A stretch of DNA of 64,000 bases from Chlorobiota bacterium. GTDB lineage: Bacteria; Bacteroidota; Bacteroidia; Bacteroidales; F082. Of the stretch, positions 40,762 to 50,500 are shown piece by piece. Position 1 is the stretch's first letter, and every line of letters begins with the position of its first letter. Where the stretch lies: assembly GCA_013151215.1 (NCBI GenBank), contig JAADIS010000051.1, positions 12,462 to 76,461 of the forward strand. The letters are read 5' to 3'. The position numbers and the translations under genes are program-made. The notes below the pieces were generated by a model, which was given only the letters and a program-made list of their open reading frames with translations, made no database searches and was not told where the DNA came from.

Positions 40762-41439
40762 TTGGATAATATTGATAAGCAAAAATTATATGCGTTCCTT
40801 TCCGATTTGCTAACGGAGGAAAGGAAGTCCTTGTTCGACAAAGTAATAAAATACCGGACGAGGCATTTAACGGTTGTTTTGGAAAACATCTTCCAGCCCC
40901 ACAATGCCAGTGCCGTTATGCGCTCGTGCGACCTTAACGGAATACAGGACATTCATGTTATTGAGAACAACAACGAATATACGGTAAACCCCGAGGTGGC
41001 CATGGGCTCCACTAAATGGTTGAATATTTATAGATATAACGAATCGGGAAACAATACCTTATCGGCCATTGACCATCTAAGATCTCAAGGCTATAAAATA
41101 ATAGCGACCACCCCTCATAAAGAAAGTTTTACACCTTTTAACATGCCATTGGACAACAAATGCGCATTGCTTTTCGGGACAGAACTAAGCGGCTTAAGCG
41201 ATTTGGCCATTGCAAATTCGGATGAGTTTTTAAGAATTCCGCAGTTTGGGTTCACCGAAAGCTATAATATTTCCGTTTCAGCAGCCTTAATATTGTTCAC
41301 CCTCACAAACCGCCTTCATCAATCGGGAGCCCATTGGCGGCTTAATGCCGAGGAGCTTATAGACACAAAACTCGAGTGGGCAAGGCGCACTATTAAGCGG
41401 TCGGACTTAATAGAGGAGCAGTTTTTAAAGCAAAAATAA
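40762..41439 (+). CDS. TrmH-family (SpoU) RNA 2'-O-methyltransferase
   Basis: LENIFQPHNASAVMRSCDLNGIQDIHVIE, CALLFGTELSGLSDLAIANSDEFLRIPQFGFTESYNISVSAALIL. Confidence 0.92.
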   Translation: MDNIDKQKLYAFLSDLLTEERKSLFDKVIKYRTRHLTVVLENIFQPHNASAVMRSCDLNGIQDIHVIENNNEYTVNPEVAMGSTKWLNIYRYNESGNNTLSAIDHLRSQGYKIIATTPHKESFTPFNMPLDNKCALLFGTELSGLSDLAIANSDEFLRIPQFGFTESYNISVSAALILFTLTNRLHQSGAHWRLNAEELIDTKLEWARRTIKRSDLIEEQFLKQK

Positions 41440-41530
41440 AAACCTCAAAATAATACTCTCGATATAGGCTTGAATATTAAGGAATTTTTAATATTTTTGA
41501 AGAAATATTAACACGTAAAAATTTCAAGAT

Positions 41531-41908
41531 ATGGGTAAAGGAGATAAGAAAACCAAGCGAGGCAAAATAACTATAGGATCATACGGCAAATTACGCAAGA
41601 AAAAAAAAGACCGCAAATATATCGCCCCGCCCGCAAAGAGTGTTGAAAAAGCAGAAAAGGCTGCGGCAAAAGAGATAGCTGAAGAAAAAAAAGCAACTAA
41701 AGCCGAGAAACCAAAGAAAACAACGACAAAAAAGAAAGTCGCAAAAACTGCTGAGACAAAGGCAACAGCAGCAAGCACCAAAGCGGTAACCGAAAAAAAG
41801 AAAGTTACGAAAACCGCCAAGAAGCCTGCGGCTAAAAAGGCAGCAAGCAAAAAGGAAGAGACCCCTGAAGACAAAAAGGAAGAAACTCCCAAGGACAAAA
41901 AGGAATAA
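41531..41908 (+). CDS. 30S ribosomal protein bTHX with long Lys/Ala/Thr-rich C-terminal extension
   Basis: N-terminal MGKGDKKTKRGKITIGSYGKLRKKKKDRK matches the THX signature; about 95 aa Lys/Ala-rich tail. Confidence 0.8.
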   Translation: MGKGDKKTKRGKITIGSYGKLRKKKKDRKYIAPPAKSVEKAEKAAAKEIAEEKKATKAEKPKKTTTKKKVAKTAETKATAASTKAVTEKKKVTKTAKKPAAKKAASKKEETPEDKKEETPKDKKE

Positions 41909-41928
41909 TTTTAAACAATAATCACTTT

Positions 41929-41953
41929 AGCGGGCTTTAGTCCGCTTTTTTTA
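41929..41953 (+). terminator. Intrinsic terminator after the bTHX gene
   Basis: AGCGGG-ctttag-TCCGCT followed by ttttttt. Confidence 0.75.
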
Positions 41954-42007
41954 TGGCCATCCGGGACAAGGTGCATGATAGGGCTTATTGCAGCATAATT
42001 CCCGTCC

Positions 42008-43357
42008 TTATTTCAATGCATTTGCCAACTCACTAAAAATGTCGCCCCGATGTTCAAAATTCCGATACTGATCATAGCTGGCAGCCGCCGGCGACAGCAA
42101 GCAAACATCACCCTGGGCACTTCTTTCCCTTATTGTCCCAAAAGCATCTGTCAGGTTCGAGGCCTTAAACAATTTGCTTTTATCAAAATCCCGCTCCAGT
42201 AATAACTCATAAATAATATCCCCGGCCTTTCCCTGAAAAATGATGGTGTTTATGTCCGAAGCCGAGATGAAGTCGGCCAGGTTATTATAATCCAAACCTC
42301 TATGGTAACCGCCAAGTATAAGTATATCAACATCTTTTAAGGTTTTAACGGCTTCGATGGAAGATTGGGGCACAGTAGAAATACTGTCGTTATAAAACTT
42401 CACTCCCAAATGCTCCCCAACAAATTCCAAACGATGTGGCAGCCCTTTAAAATCGCTTAGGAATTCAAAGGCATCCTCAACAGCCAGCCCGAACTTATTT
42501 ACGGCCAAAACTGCTGCCAACGCATTCAGGCGGTTGTGGACACCCAATATCTTCAACAAGTTCCCATTATAGGATAATTTTTCCCCTCTTGATTCAATTA
42601 CTAGTCTGTCGTTGTCCAAATATGCTTGATTATCACTTTTCTCAATACCGAAGCACATATTCCCCGAGATCACTTCCAGGTCATTATTCAAGCAATCGGC
42701 ACAAATAAGCGTATCAGAATTATCTTGAAATTTAAAGATGTTGTATTTTGCTTGTTTATAGGCTTCGAAGCTCGGGAAATAATCGAGATGCTCTGGGAAA
42801 ATGTTTAGTAATACAGCAACTTTGGGCGAGGCGCTTATGTGCTCCAATTGATGAGCCGACAGCTCATAAACTATTATGGTTTCATTATCAATGTCATGCA
42901 AGCTATCAAAGGCCGGTTTTCCGATATTTCCTATCAAAACACTCTTAATATTATTTTTCCTGAGCAGAAAATGAATCAAGCTGGAGGTCGTGCTCTTTCC
43001 TTTTGTTCCGCTGACGCCGATAATTTGATCTCGGTAAAAGCCTATAAACAAAGATGTTTGCGAACTAAGCTCCACGCCCTGATCAATATCTATTCCCTTG
43101 AGGGAGACTCCCGGCGACTTAATTATAAAATCGAATTTATTAATTGCGGCAAGATAATTCCGACCAAGGAACAGCATGTTTTCGGGAAAAGTCCTCAACA
43201 GTTCGTCCTCAGCAACACCTTCGTCGAGGTCGGCAATACCGAAAACCAGTTCAGGGAGAATATTCTTTATAAGCTTAAAGCTTGACCTCCCTTCCCTGCC
43301 GAACCCGAGAACAATAACTTTTCTGCCTTTAAGTTTTTCCTTTAAGAAATTATTCAT
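42008..43357 (-). CDS. murD2: Mur ligase, MurD-like; probably UDP-N-acetylmuramoyl-L-alanine--L-glutamate ligase (MurD2)
   Basis: VIVLGFGREGRSS, ATP loop SGTKGKSTTSSLIHFLL, NIFPEHLDYF, LLSPAAASYDQYRNFEHRGDIF; overlaps a MurL-like gene. Confidence 0.75.
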   Translation of the reverse strand: MNNFLKEKLKGRKVIVLGFGREGRSSFKLIKNILPELVFGIADLDEGVAEDELLRTFPENMLFLGRNYLAAINKFDFIIKSPGVSLKGIDIDQGVELSSQTSLFIGFYRDQIIGVSGTKGKSTTSSLIHFLLRKNNIKSVLIGNIGKPAFDSLHDIDNETIIVYELSAHQLEHISASPKVAVLLNIFPEHLDYFPSFEAYKQAKYNIFKFQDNSDTLICADCLNNDLEVISGNMCFGIEKSDNQAYLDNDRLVIESRGEKLSYNGNLLKILGVHNRLNALAAVLAVNKFGLAVEDAFEFLSDFKGLPHRLEFVGEHLGVKFYNDSISTVPQSSIEAVKTLKDVDILILGGYHRGLDYNNLADFISASDINTIIFQGKAGDIIYELLLERDFDKSKLFKASNLTDAFGTIRERSAQGDVCLLSPAAASYDQYRNFEHRGDIFSELANALK

Positions 43358-44720
43358 TTAGCGCCTTCTTTAAGATTTCCTCAAACTCGGGCGGAAGATT
43401 ATTCTCCCGGTTAAACGCAGAAAGCAGGGAGGATAGCTTTGTAGCGTTCCCCAATTTTAACAAACGCGGGTTATTCAATAGCCTCAGCCCCGTAAAATTC
43501 CCATCCCCCGACTTCAAAATATTGTCAATCACGGATTTAACTTCATCAACAGTGCCAACGCACTCAAAAGGCTTAAACTTGGCATTCCCGCTCAGCTCCA
43601 TTAAAACACTCTCTAATTCCGCATCGTCCAATAGGTTCTTCCCGAATATTGCCGTCAGCCTGTCAGTTGAGATAAATGGTGACAGTATTAAATATGTAAA
43701 CAAACATTTGGGGCAGCCCGCACACCATTTATCTTCCTTGCTACCTACATTGCAACTTCTGAAACTCATAAAATGCCGTGAAAACCGTGAAAACAGTAAG
43801 CCTATCTGTATCTCGTTCAAAGGACGGAGGAAACTAAAATAGCTGATACTATTGTTAATATGTTTTTTCACATAAAAGTTAAAATCACGCTCGAATTCAT
43901 ACGATTTAGAATATTGGTGATTTATATCGGTTCCGGGTACTGTGCTCTCGTTTGCGCTGTTCTCGTTTGAGAGAGCAATATAGCCAACGCCTGTCAACAA
44001 GGAAAGCAAGACATTGGTAAACCCTAGCAATGCGGAAAAAGGAGTATGGCCGTTTAAAAAACCTTTGTCGTTGAGCTCAAGCAAGGTTTTATCCAGAAAC
44101 CTATTGACGACCAACGAATCACCGATTTTAAGATCTGCATTTTCAATGGTTCTTATTCTTGCCGGGTTGGGGTTCAACATCATTGGGATCACATCAACAG
44201 ACGCTCTTTTCAGTATCTCGAGGCTGACGACCGAATCTTTACCCCCACCAACAGGAACTATTACTTTTTCAAAATTCATTTCGGCTTTAACAGCTTCGGC
44301 TGCCTGTCCGCAACTTTCAATATCTACAAACCCGTCAATGGGAACATCTATGCAGTTTAAATAAAAGAACTCGCCCAAACCGTTGAAATACAGTTTTTTC
44401 CACCACCCGGCCTGCTCATCGTCAAGTTTGTGGGGCTTGACAATAATATTAGGCGGACAGGCTGTTTTCCAGTAACTTATCAATTCCACCATACCAATGT
44501 TGAATACGGCGGAATTCAACATTTTCGTACTTTCCAATTTAATCCCGTCAGGAAGCCTCAACTCCATCTTAGGTTTAAAGAAGTACTTGTCCGACATATT
44601 AAAAGAAAACTCGATTTTTAAAACGCCATCAATTAAATTAATTTTGTAACTTTGATATTCAAAGAAATCGAATTCCTGTCGGAGGTTCAAATATTTCTGA
44701 TAGTTATTATTTCTTTTCAA
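43350..44720 (-). CDS. murL: MurL-like UDP-N-acetyl-muramoyl-L-alanyl-L-glutamate epimerase
   Basis: VIVPVGGGKDSVVSLEILKR, GHTPFSALLGFTNVLLSLLTGVGYIALSNENSANESTVPGTDINHQYSKSYEFE, CAGCPKCLFTYLIL. ORF open to 44795; a TTG start near 44720 would avoid overlap with the divergent gene. Confidence 0.75.
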   Translation of the reverse strand: MKRNNNYQKYLNLRQEFDFFEYQSYKINLIDGVLKIEFSFNMSDKYFFKPKMELRLPDGIKLESTKMLNSAVFNIGMVELISYWKTACPPNIIVKPHKLDDEQAGWWKKLYFNGLGEFFYLNCIDVPIDGFVDIESCGQAAEAVKAEMNFEKVIVPVGGGKDSVVSLEILKRASVDVIPMMLNPNPARIRTIENADLKIGDSLVVNRFLDKTLLELNDKGFLNGHTPFSALLGFTNVLLSLLTGVGYIALSNENSANESTVPGTDINHQYSKSYEFERDFNFYVKKHINNSISYFSFLRPLNEIQIGLLFSRFSRHFMSFRSCNVGSKEDKWCAGCPKCLFTYLILSPFISTDRLTAIFGKNLLDDAELESVLMELSGNAKFKPFECVGTVDEVKSVIDNILKSGDGNFTGLRLLNNPRLLKLGNATKLSSLLSAFNRENNLPPEFEEILKKALNE

Positions 44721-44768
44721 CTTATGGTACGTTTTTTGAGGAAATTTTCTGTAAAAATAATTTAAAAA

Positions 44769-45359
44769 ATGAAAGAAATAGACAGATTGGTACAAATAAA
44801 AAGTAATAATTTAGAACCTAGACGCGGAAGGCTTTTGATTTCGGAGCCGTTTATGGGGGATTATTATTTTGGAAGATCTGTCGTATTGCTTGCCGAACAT
44901 AATGAGGAAGGCTCGTTTGGGGTGGTACTAAACAAGATTATCCATGAACCGATAAACGCGGTTTTAAAAGGACTCCCACCATTTGACTCGAAGATTTATG
45001 TGGGAGGCCCCGTTGACACAAGCTCCACTTTTTACATCCACACTTTAGGCGACAAAATCGAAGGTTCAATGACTATTGGCAACGGTCTATATTGGGGTGG
45101 GGATATCGAGGTCGTAAAAGAGCTTATTATCCTTAACCAACTAAATACCAGTAATATCCGTTTTTTTATCGGTTATAGCGGATGGGGCGCCAACCAATTG
45201 AAGGAGGAATTAAAACGCAACTCATGGATAGTAAACCCCAATGTTGACAAATCCATATTGCAAATGCCCATTGAACAAATGTGGAAAAACCTTTTAAACA
45301 GTATGGGTCGCATATATAGTTTCTGGTCAAAATTCCCCCTTGACCCGACTATGAATTAA
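44769..45359 (+). CDS. YqgE/AlgH family protein
   Basis: GRLLISEPFMGDYYFGRSVVLLAEHNEEGSFGVVLNKI, IYVGGPVDTSSTFYIHTLG, FIGYSGWGANQLKEEL. Confidence 0.93.
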   Translation: MKEIDRLVQIKSNNLEPRRGRLLISEPFMGDYYFGRSVVLLAEHNEEGSFGVVLNKIIHEPINAVLKGLPPFDSKIYVGGPVDTSSTFYIHTLGDKIEGSMTIGNGLYWGGDIEVVKELIILNQLNTSNIRFFIGYSGWGANQLKEELKRNSWIVNPNVDKSILQMPIEQMWKNLLNSMGRIYSFWSKFPLDPTMN

Positions 45360-45491
45360 ACATCCTGATTTTTATGCCCGTGTAAGGCAATTCAAAAAAA
45401 CCACATTATACAAAGCTTGAGGAAATGTATTATTTATTGCAAAAAATCTTATCTTTGCTTTGAGTGAAATTGCAATTTAATTTTTTTAAGC

Positions 45492-47522
45492 ATGAGCAAC
45501 AACGAAAGTTATAAAATTCTGATAGTTGACGACAGACCCGAGAACCTATTAACTCTTGAAGGCATACTGGAAAGCCCTGAACTGACTATAATTACGGCAA
45601 CTTCGGGCAATGAGGCCTTAGGCTTACTGCTGGAACACAGGTTTGCACTTGTTTTAATGGATGTTCAAATGCCCGGGATGGACGGCTTTGAAACAGCAGA
45701 GATAATGCGCAGCAACGAGCGCACCAAAAATATCCCGATAATATTCGTGACGGCTATCAGCAAGCAACGCCGCCATATTTTCAAAGGTTATGAAACAGGT
45801 GCCGTAGATTATTTATACAAGCCCCTGGACCTTGAAATACTACAGAGCAAAATCAAAGCCTTTGTCGAGTTTTTCAAGCATCGCCAGGCACTTGAGGAAA
45901 CGACCGAAAAACTATCCAAGACAATCGATGAGTTAAAAAAAGCCAAGATCGAAGCCGAGGAGGCAACAAAGGCAAAAAGCAATTTCCTGGCCTCCATGAG
46001 CCACGAGATAAGGACTCCCTTGAACGGGATTATAGGAATGGCCGACCTGGGCCTGATGGACAGGGATCTGACCGAATTGCAATCGGAGCGTTTCGGCGAC
46101 ATTAAAAATTCGGGACAAACATTGCTCGAAATAATAAACGACATTCTTGACTTATCGAAAATAGAGGCCGACAAACTGGAACTTGAAGAAATAGAGTTAA
46201 GTTTGAGGACCCTGATCGAGAAAATATTCAACACCCTCTGCATAAGTGCTTATGAAAGCGGCAACGAACTGGTTTGCAATATCGACCCGGATATCCCGGA
46301 CAATATTATCGGCGACCCGTTACGGCTTCGCCAAATACTTCTTAACCTATTGAACAATGCTATTAAATTCACGAAAAAAGGGTCTATAACCTTAAATATA
46401 ACTAAACTAGACTTGATCGAGGAACAACTAAGGCTAAAATTCGAAGTGGCGGATTCCGGGATCGGCATACCTAAGGAGGTAGTCGAAACTTTGTTCGACT
46501 CATACAAACAGGCATCCTCCGACACTACCCGCAAACATGGCGGCACAGGGCTAGGGCTTAATATTTCTCAGAAGCTTGTCAATAAAATGGGCGGTAAAAT
46601 AGAAATCGAAAGCGAGGAAAACAAAGGAAGCAGCTTCTTCTTTACCCTTAACCTAATAACCGGAAGCAATGACGAGGAGGACAATATACTTAAGCTGCCC
46701 AAGAAAGCAGAGGACTATAAAATACTTATTCTGGAGGATCATGAAGGAACCGCCGATTCCATTAAGAGGCAGCTAGACAACTGGGGGCTGGAAAACAGCT
46801 GGGTGAGCGATGTGGACCAAGCAATTCAAATACTTAAAAAACAAGATTTCGATTTGATCTTCGTGAATTTCGAGCTGGGGAGGATATCGGGCGACAAAAC
46901 CATCGACAAACTAACTAAAGAATTCCCCGACAAGAAATTCAATATCATCTTTTTAACCCCCCTCAAGTCGAAGATAGAGGTCGAGAAACTCAAGAAAACC
47001 AAGATGTACACTTTCATGACGAAGCCGGTCATGAAGCACAAGCTCAAGGAAAAACTGGAATTGGCCTTGGGCGGTAGCAGCTTGCGGAAGAACAAACGTG
47101 AGGCCTCCGAAAATGAAAGAAGAAAGAAACCGTTAATCGATTATGAGGACATCAATGTGTTAATTGCCGAAGACCAGATTATAAACATGAAAATAATCAC
47201 CCAACTGCTCAGCAGGAAAGGCATTAAATTCAAAGAGGCCTCAAACGGCTTGCTTGCAGTTAACGAATATAAAAACAAGGACAATAATTTCGACATGGTT
47301 TTAATGGACGTGCAGATGCCCGAAATGGACGGTATTGAAGCAACCAAGGAAATAAGGAAGTTCGAAACCCCCTTGGACAAGCATATTCCGATAATTGCAA
47401 TGACGGCTCACGCCATGGTAGGCGACAAAGAGAAATTCATTGGTGCAGGAATGGACGATTATTTATCAAAACCTGTCAATCCCGAAGCCCTTTATTCAAC
47501 CATTGAGAAATATCTAAAATAA
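45492..47522 (+). CDS. Hybrid response regulator/histidine kinase (REC-HisKA-HATPase-degenerate REC-REC)
   Basis: N-terminal REC ([15 protein letters not shown]), [35 protein letters not shown], then two C-terminal REC-like domains. Confidence 0.93.
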   Translation: MSNNESYKILIVDDRPENLLTLEGILESPELTIITATSGNEALGLLLEHRFALVLMDVQMPGMDGFETAEIMRSNERTKNIPIIFVTAISKQRRHIFKGYETGAVDYLYKPLDLEILQSKIKAFVEFFKHRQALEETTEKLSKTIDELKKAKIEAEEATKAKSNFLASMSHEIRTPLNGIIGMADLGLMDRDLTELQSERFGDIKNSGQTLLEIINDILDLSKIEADKLELEEIELSLRTLIEKIFNTLCISAYESGNELVCNIDPDIPDNIIGDPLRLRQILLNLLNNAIKFTKKGSITLNITKLDLIEEQLRLKFEVADSGIGIPKEVVETLFDSYKQASSDTTRKHGGTGLGLNISQKLVNKMGGKIEIESEENKGSSFFFTLNLITGSNDEEDNILKLPKKAEDYKILILEDHEGTADSIKRQLDNWGLENSWVSDVDQAIQILKKQDFDLIFVNFELGRISGDKTIDKLTKEFPDKKFNIIFLTPLKSKIEVEKLKKTKMYTFMTKPVMKHKLKEKLELALGGSSLRKNKREASENERRKKPLIDYEDINVLIAEDQIINMKIITQLLSRKGIKFKEASNGLLAVNEYKNKDNNFDMVLMDVQMPEMDGIEATKEIRKFETPLDKHIPIIAMTAHAMVGDKEKFIGAGMDDYLSKPVNPEALYSTIEKYLK

Positions 47523-47538
47523 TTTCTAAATTCAGTAA

Positions 47539-50500
47539 ATGGAAAAAAAATATCTTGATTATAATGAATCAAACTCATGGGAACGACTTAAGCACACTTT
47601 AAAATCGTGGAAATATATAGGGGTTGGGAAATCCTTGTTAATATGGTTTCTGTCCATTTCATTCATTCCTTTGGCTACCGTAGGCTACATCAACTACCTC
47701 AAAGCTTATCAAGGACTTACGATAGTTGCCGACAAATCCCTGAAGTCATCATCACAATTAAGGTTAAGATATTTAACAACCTATTTTGAAGAAGTAAGCG
47801 ACCTGCTGGACATAACGGCAAACTCCGAATCCCAGAAATCATATTTCAAGAAGCTGCTAGAGCTATACAAAACATCGGGGCTTAGCGCAAAAGAATTCGT
47901 AAAGAGCAAAGTTTGGCAAGATTTCACCATCAAGGAAAGGAACGACTTTCAAAACACTCTGAAAAGAAAGGATTTTTATAATTTTTTGTTCGTTGGCTTA
48001 GAAGGGGATGTGATTTTCTCGGTCAAAAACGAAACTATACTGGGAGCCAACATCCTAGCAGACGAAACATACCAAAAAACCAAGCTATCAAGAACCACAG
48101 TAAGAGCAATTGAAAACAAAAAACCATATTTTACTGATTTAGAGGTTTTTGAACCAAGCTTAGGAATTATATCAGGTTTCTTTGTAAGCCCGATTACCGA
48201 TGACAACAGTAAAATCACAGGTTTGATAATCGTTCAGATTACTGAAACCGAGATAAACAAAATGCTTCAGCTGGATGCCGGATATGGCGAAACCGGTCAG
48301 GCATATATTGTGGGCAAGGATTTATACCTGCGCTCCACCATGAAATACGGAACAGAAAAGGAAGTGCTTTCCACCCGGGTCGTCAACGCAAAGACCAAGC
48401 TATGGAAGGATTTCCTAATCCATGAAAACGATCCTGCCTATCTCATTGAACACGAGCTAAAAGATGAAGGTGGCACAAACTACGACACCGACGGCACGGG
48501 GAAGTTCGTCCTGGGAATATATAGGAACATCGATTATCTTGAGCAATTCGGGGTAAACTGGGCCCTCGTAGAAGAAATTGAGCACGACGAGGCCTTTGCC
48601 AATGCCAGGGAACTGTCGGACATCGTAAAGATTTCATTTATAATAACAATACTTATTGTTTTGTTGATCTCCGTCTTGGTTACCCGATGGTTTGTAAATC
48701 CCATTAAACAACTGTCGTCATGGGGGAAACAAGTAGCAATAGGCAAGCTGAACTCAGTTAGCATCAAGGCCCCCGACAATGAAATCGGCGATATGAGCTC
48801 CACTTTCAACAAATTGGTAAACTCATTAAAATCCTATGCCGAGGTCGCCAAGTCGATGGCCAAGGGCGATTTTAGCGAAAAAGTTGAGATCAGGAGCGAC
48901 GAAGATGTTCTTGGAATCTCGATGAACCAGATGGTCGAGAGCTTTGTGTCAGTCGTAAATCAAGCAAATAAAATAGCAACCGGTGATTATAGCACCGAGA
49001 TAAAGCCGCGCAGCGAGAATGATTCGCTTGGAAAGGCATTATTTAAAATGACTAATACGCTCAGGGAAAACGCCGCAGAGATCAAGAGGCAGGATTGGTT
49101 AAAATCAGGTTATAACCAGCTTGCCGACTCAATGAAAGGAGAAATGTCGATCAACGAGCTTTCCGACAAGATCCTCGAATTTTACTGCAAATATTTAAAT
49201 GCCCATATAGGCTTGTTTTATATATCAAACAACGGCAGCTTGATTTATAGCAGTTCTTATGGCATCTCCAAAGACAATAAACTCGTCAAGAAAAAGATAA
49301 GGTCCGGCGATGGCATCATCGGACAAGTTTTTAAAAGCGGCAAGCCTATTATCATCGATGACACCTCCGAACCAACTTTGCCCAAAATTGATTACGGCTC
49401 AAATCAAAGAACACCATTATCATATTTGAATTTCCCGTTAACTCATGAAAACGAGACTGTTGCAGTAATATCCATAGGCATGGCCGAGAAAGCCAACGAG
49501 ATGCATATCGAATTCATAGAAAAATCGATAAAGGACGTTGCGATCACCATAATCACCCTGCAATCGCACCTAAAGGTAAGGGAGTTGTTGAACCGTACCC
49601 AGGAGCAGGCCAACGAATTGGAGGTTCAGCAGGAGGAATTACGCCAGACAAACGAGGAGCTGCAGGAGCAAACAAATGCCCTTAAAGTATCGGAAGAAAA
49701 TCTTCAGGCACAAAAGGAAGAATTAAAAGTAACAAACGAAGAATTGGAGGAACGCTCGAAAGCACTTGAAATTCAACGCGATGCCATCAGAAGAAAGAAC
49801 AAGGAACTAGAGCTTGCAAGGATAGAAATAGAGAGAAAAGCGAAAGACATCGCCCAAGCAAGCCAATATAAATCAGAGTTCTTGGCTAATATGTCGCACG
49901 AGCTTAGAACGCCTCTCAACAGCATAATAGTTTTATCGCAATTGCTGGCAGAGAACAAAAAAACCCATCTCGACAATAAAGAAATGCAATATGCCGAAAC
50001 CATAAATTCATCGGGCAACGATTTATTGGATCTAATTAACGACATATTGGACTTATCGAAAGTAGAATCCGGCAAACTCGACTTGAATATCGAAAGACTT
50101 TATCTGGATGACCTAAAGCAATATGTCAGCATTGCTTTTCAGCCTTTGATGGACAAAAAAGGACTTAAGCTGGAATTCAACATCAATGTCGGCAAATTAG
50201 AGTTCATCGAAACCGACATTCAAAGGGTTCAGCAAATTATCAAGAACCTATACTCGAATGCCATCAAATTTACGGAAAGCGGAAGCATCAGCCTCGATAT
50301 CACGTATCCCGCAAAGGGGATTGAGCTATCAAACAGCAAGATAGACAAGGCAAAGTCGGTTATAATTTCAGTAACCGATTCAGGCATAGGCATTCCTGAG
50401 GAGAAACAGAAAATTATTTTCGAGGCATTCAAACAGGCTGACGGCACCACCAGCAGGAAGTATGGAGGAACCGGGCTTGGCTTAAGTATCTCAAGAAACT

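Noticed and set aside
41524-41898. 124-aa minus-strand ORF, Phe/Ala/Ser-rich
   Set aside because: Exact antisense of the Lys/Ala-rich bTHX tail; composition is a mirror artefact.
45437-45458. TATCTTTG near 45450 upstream of the hybrid kinase considered as a full promoter
   Set aside because: The -7-like box is good, but no TTG box at the expected spacing was found, so it was not listed as a feature.
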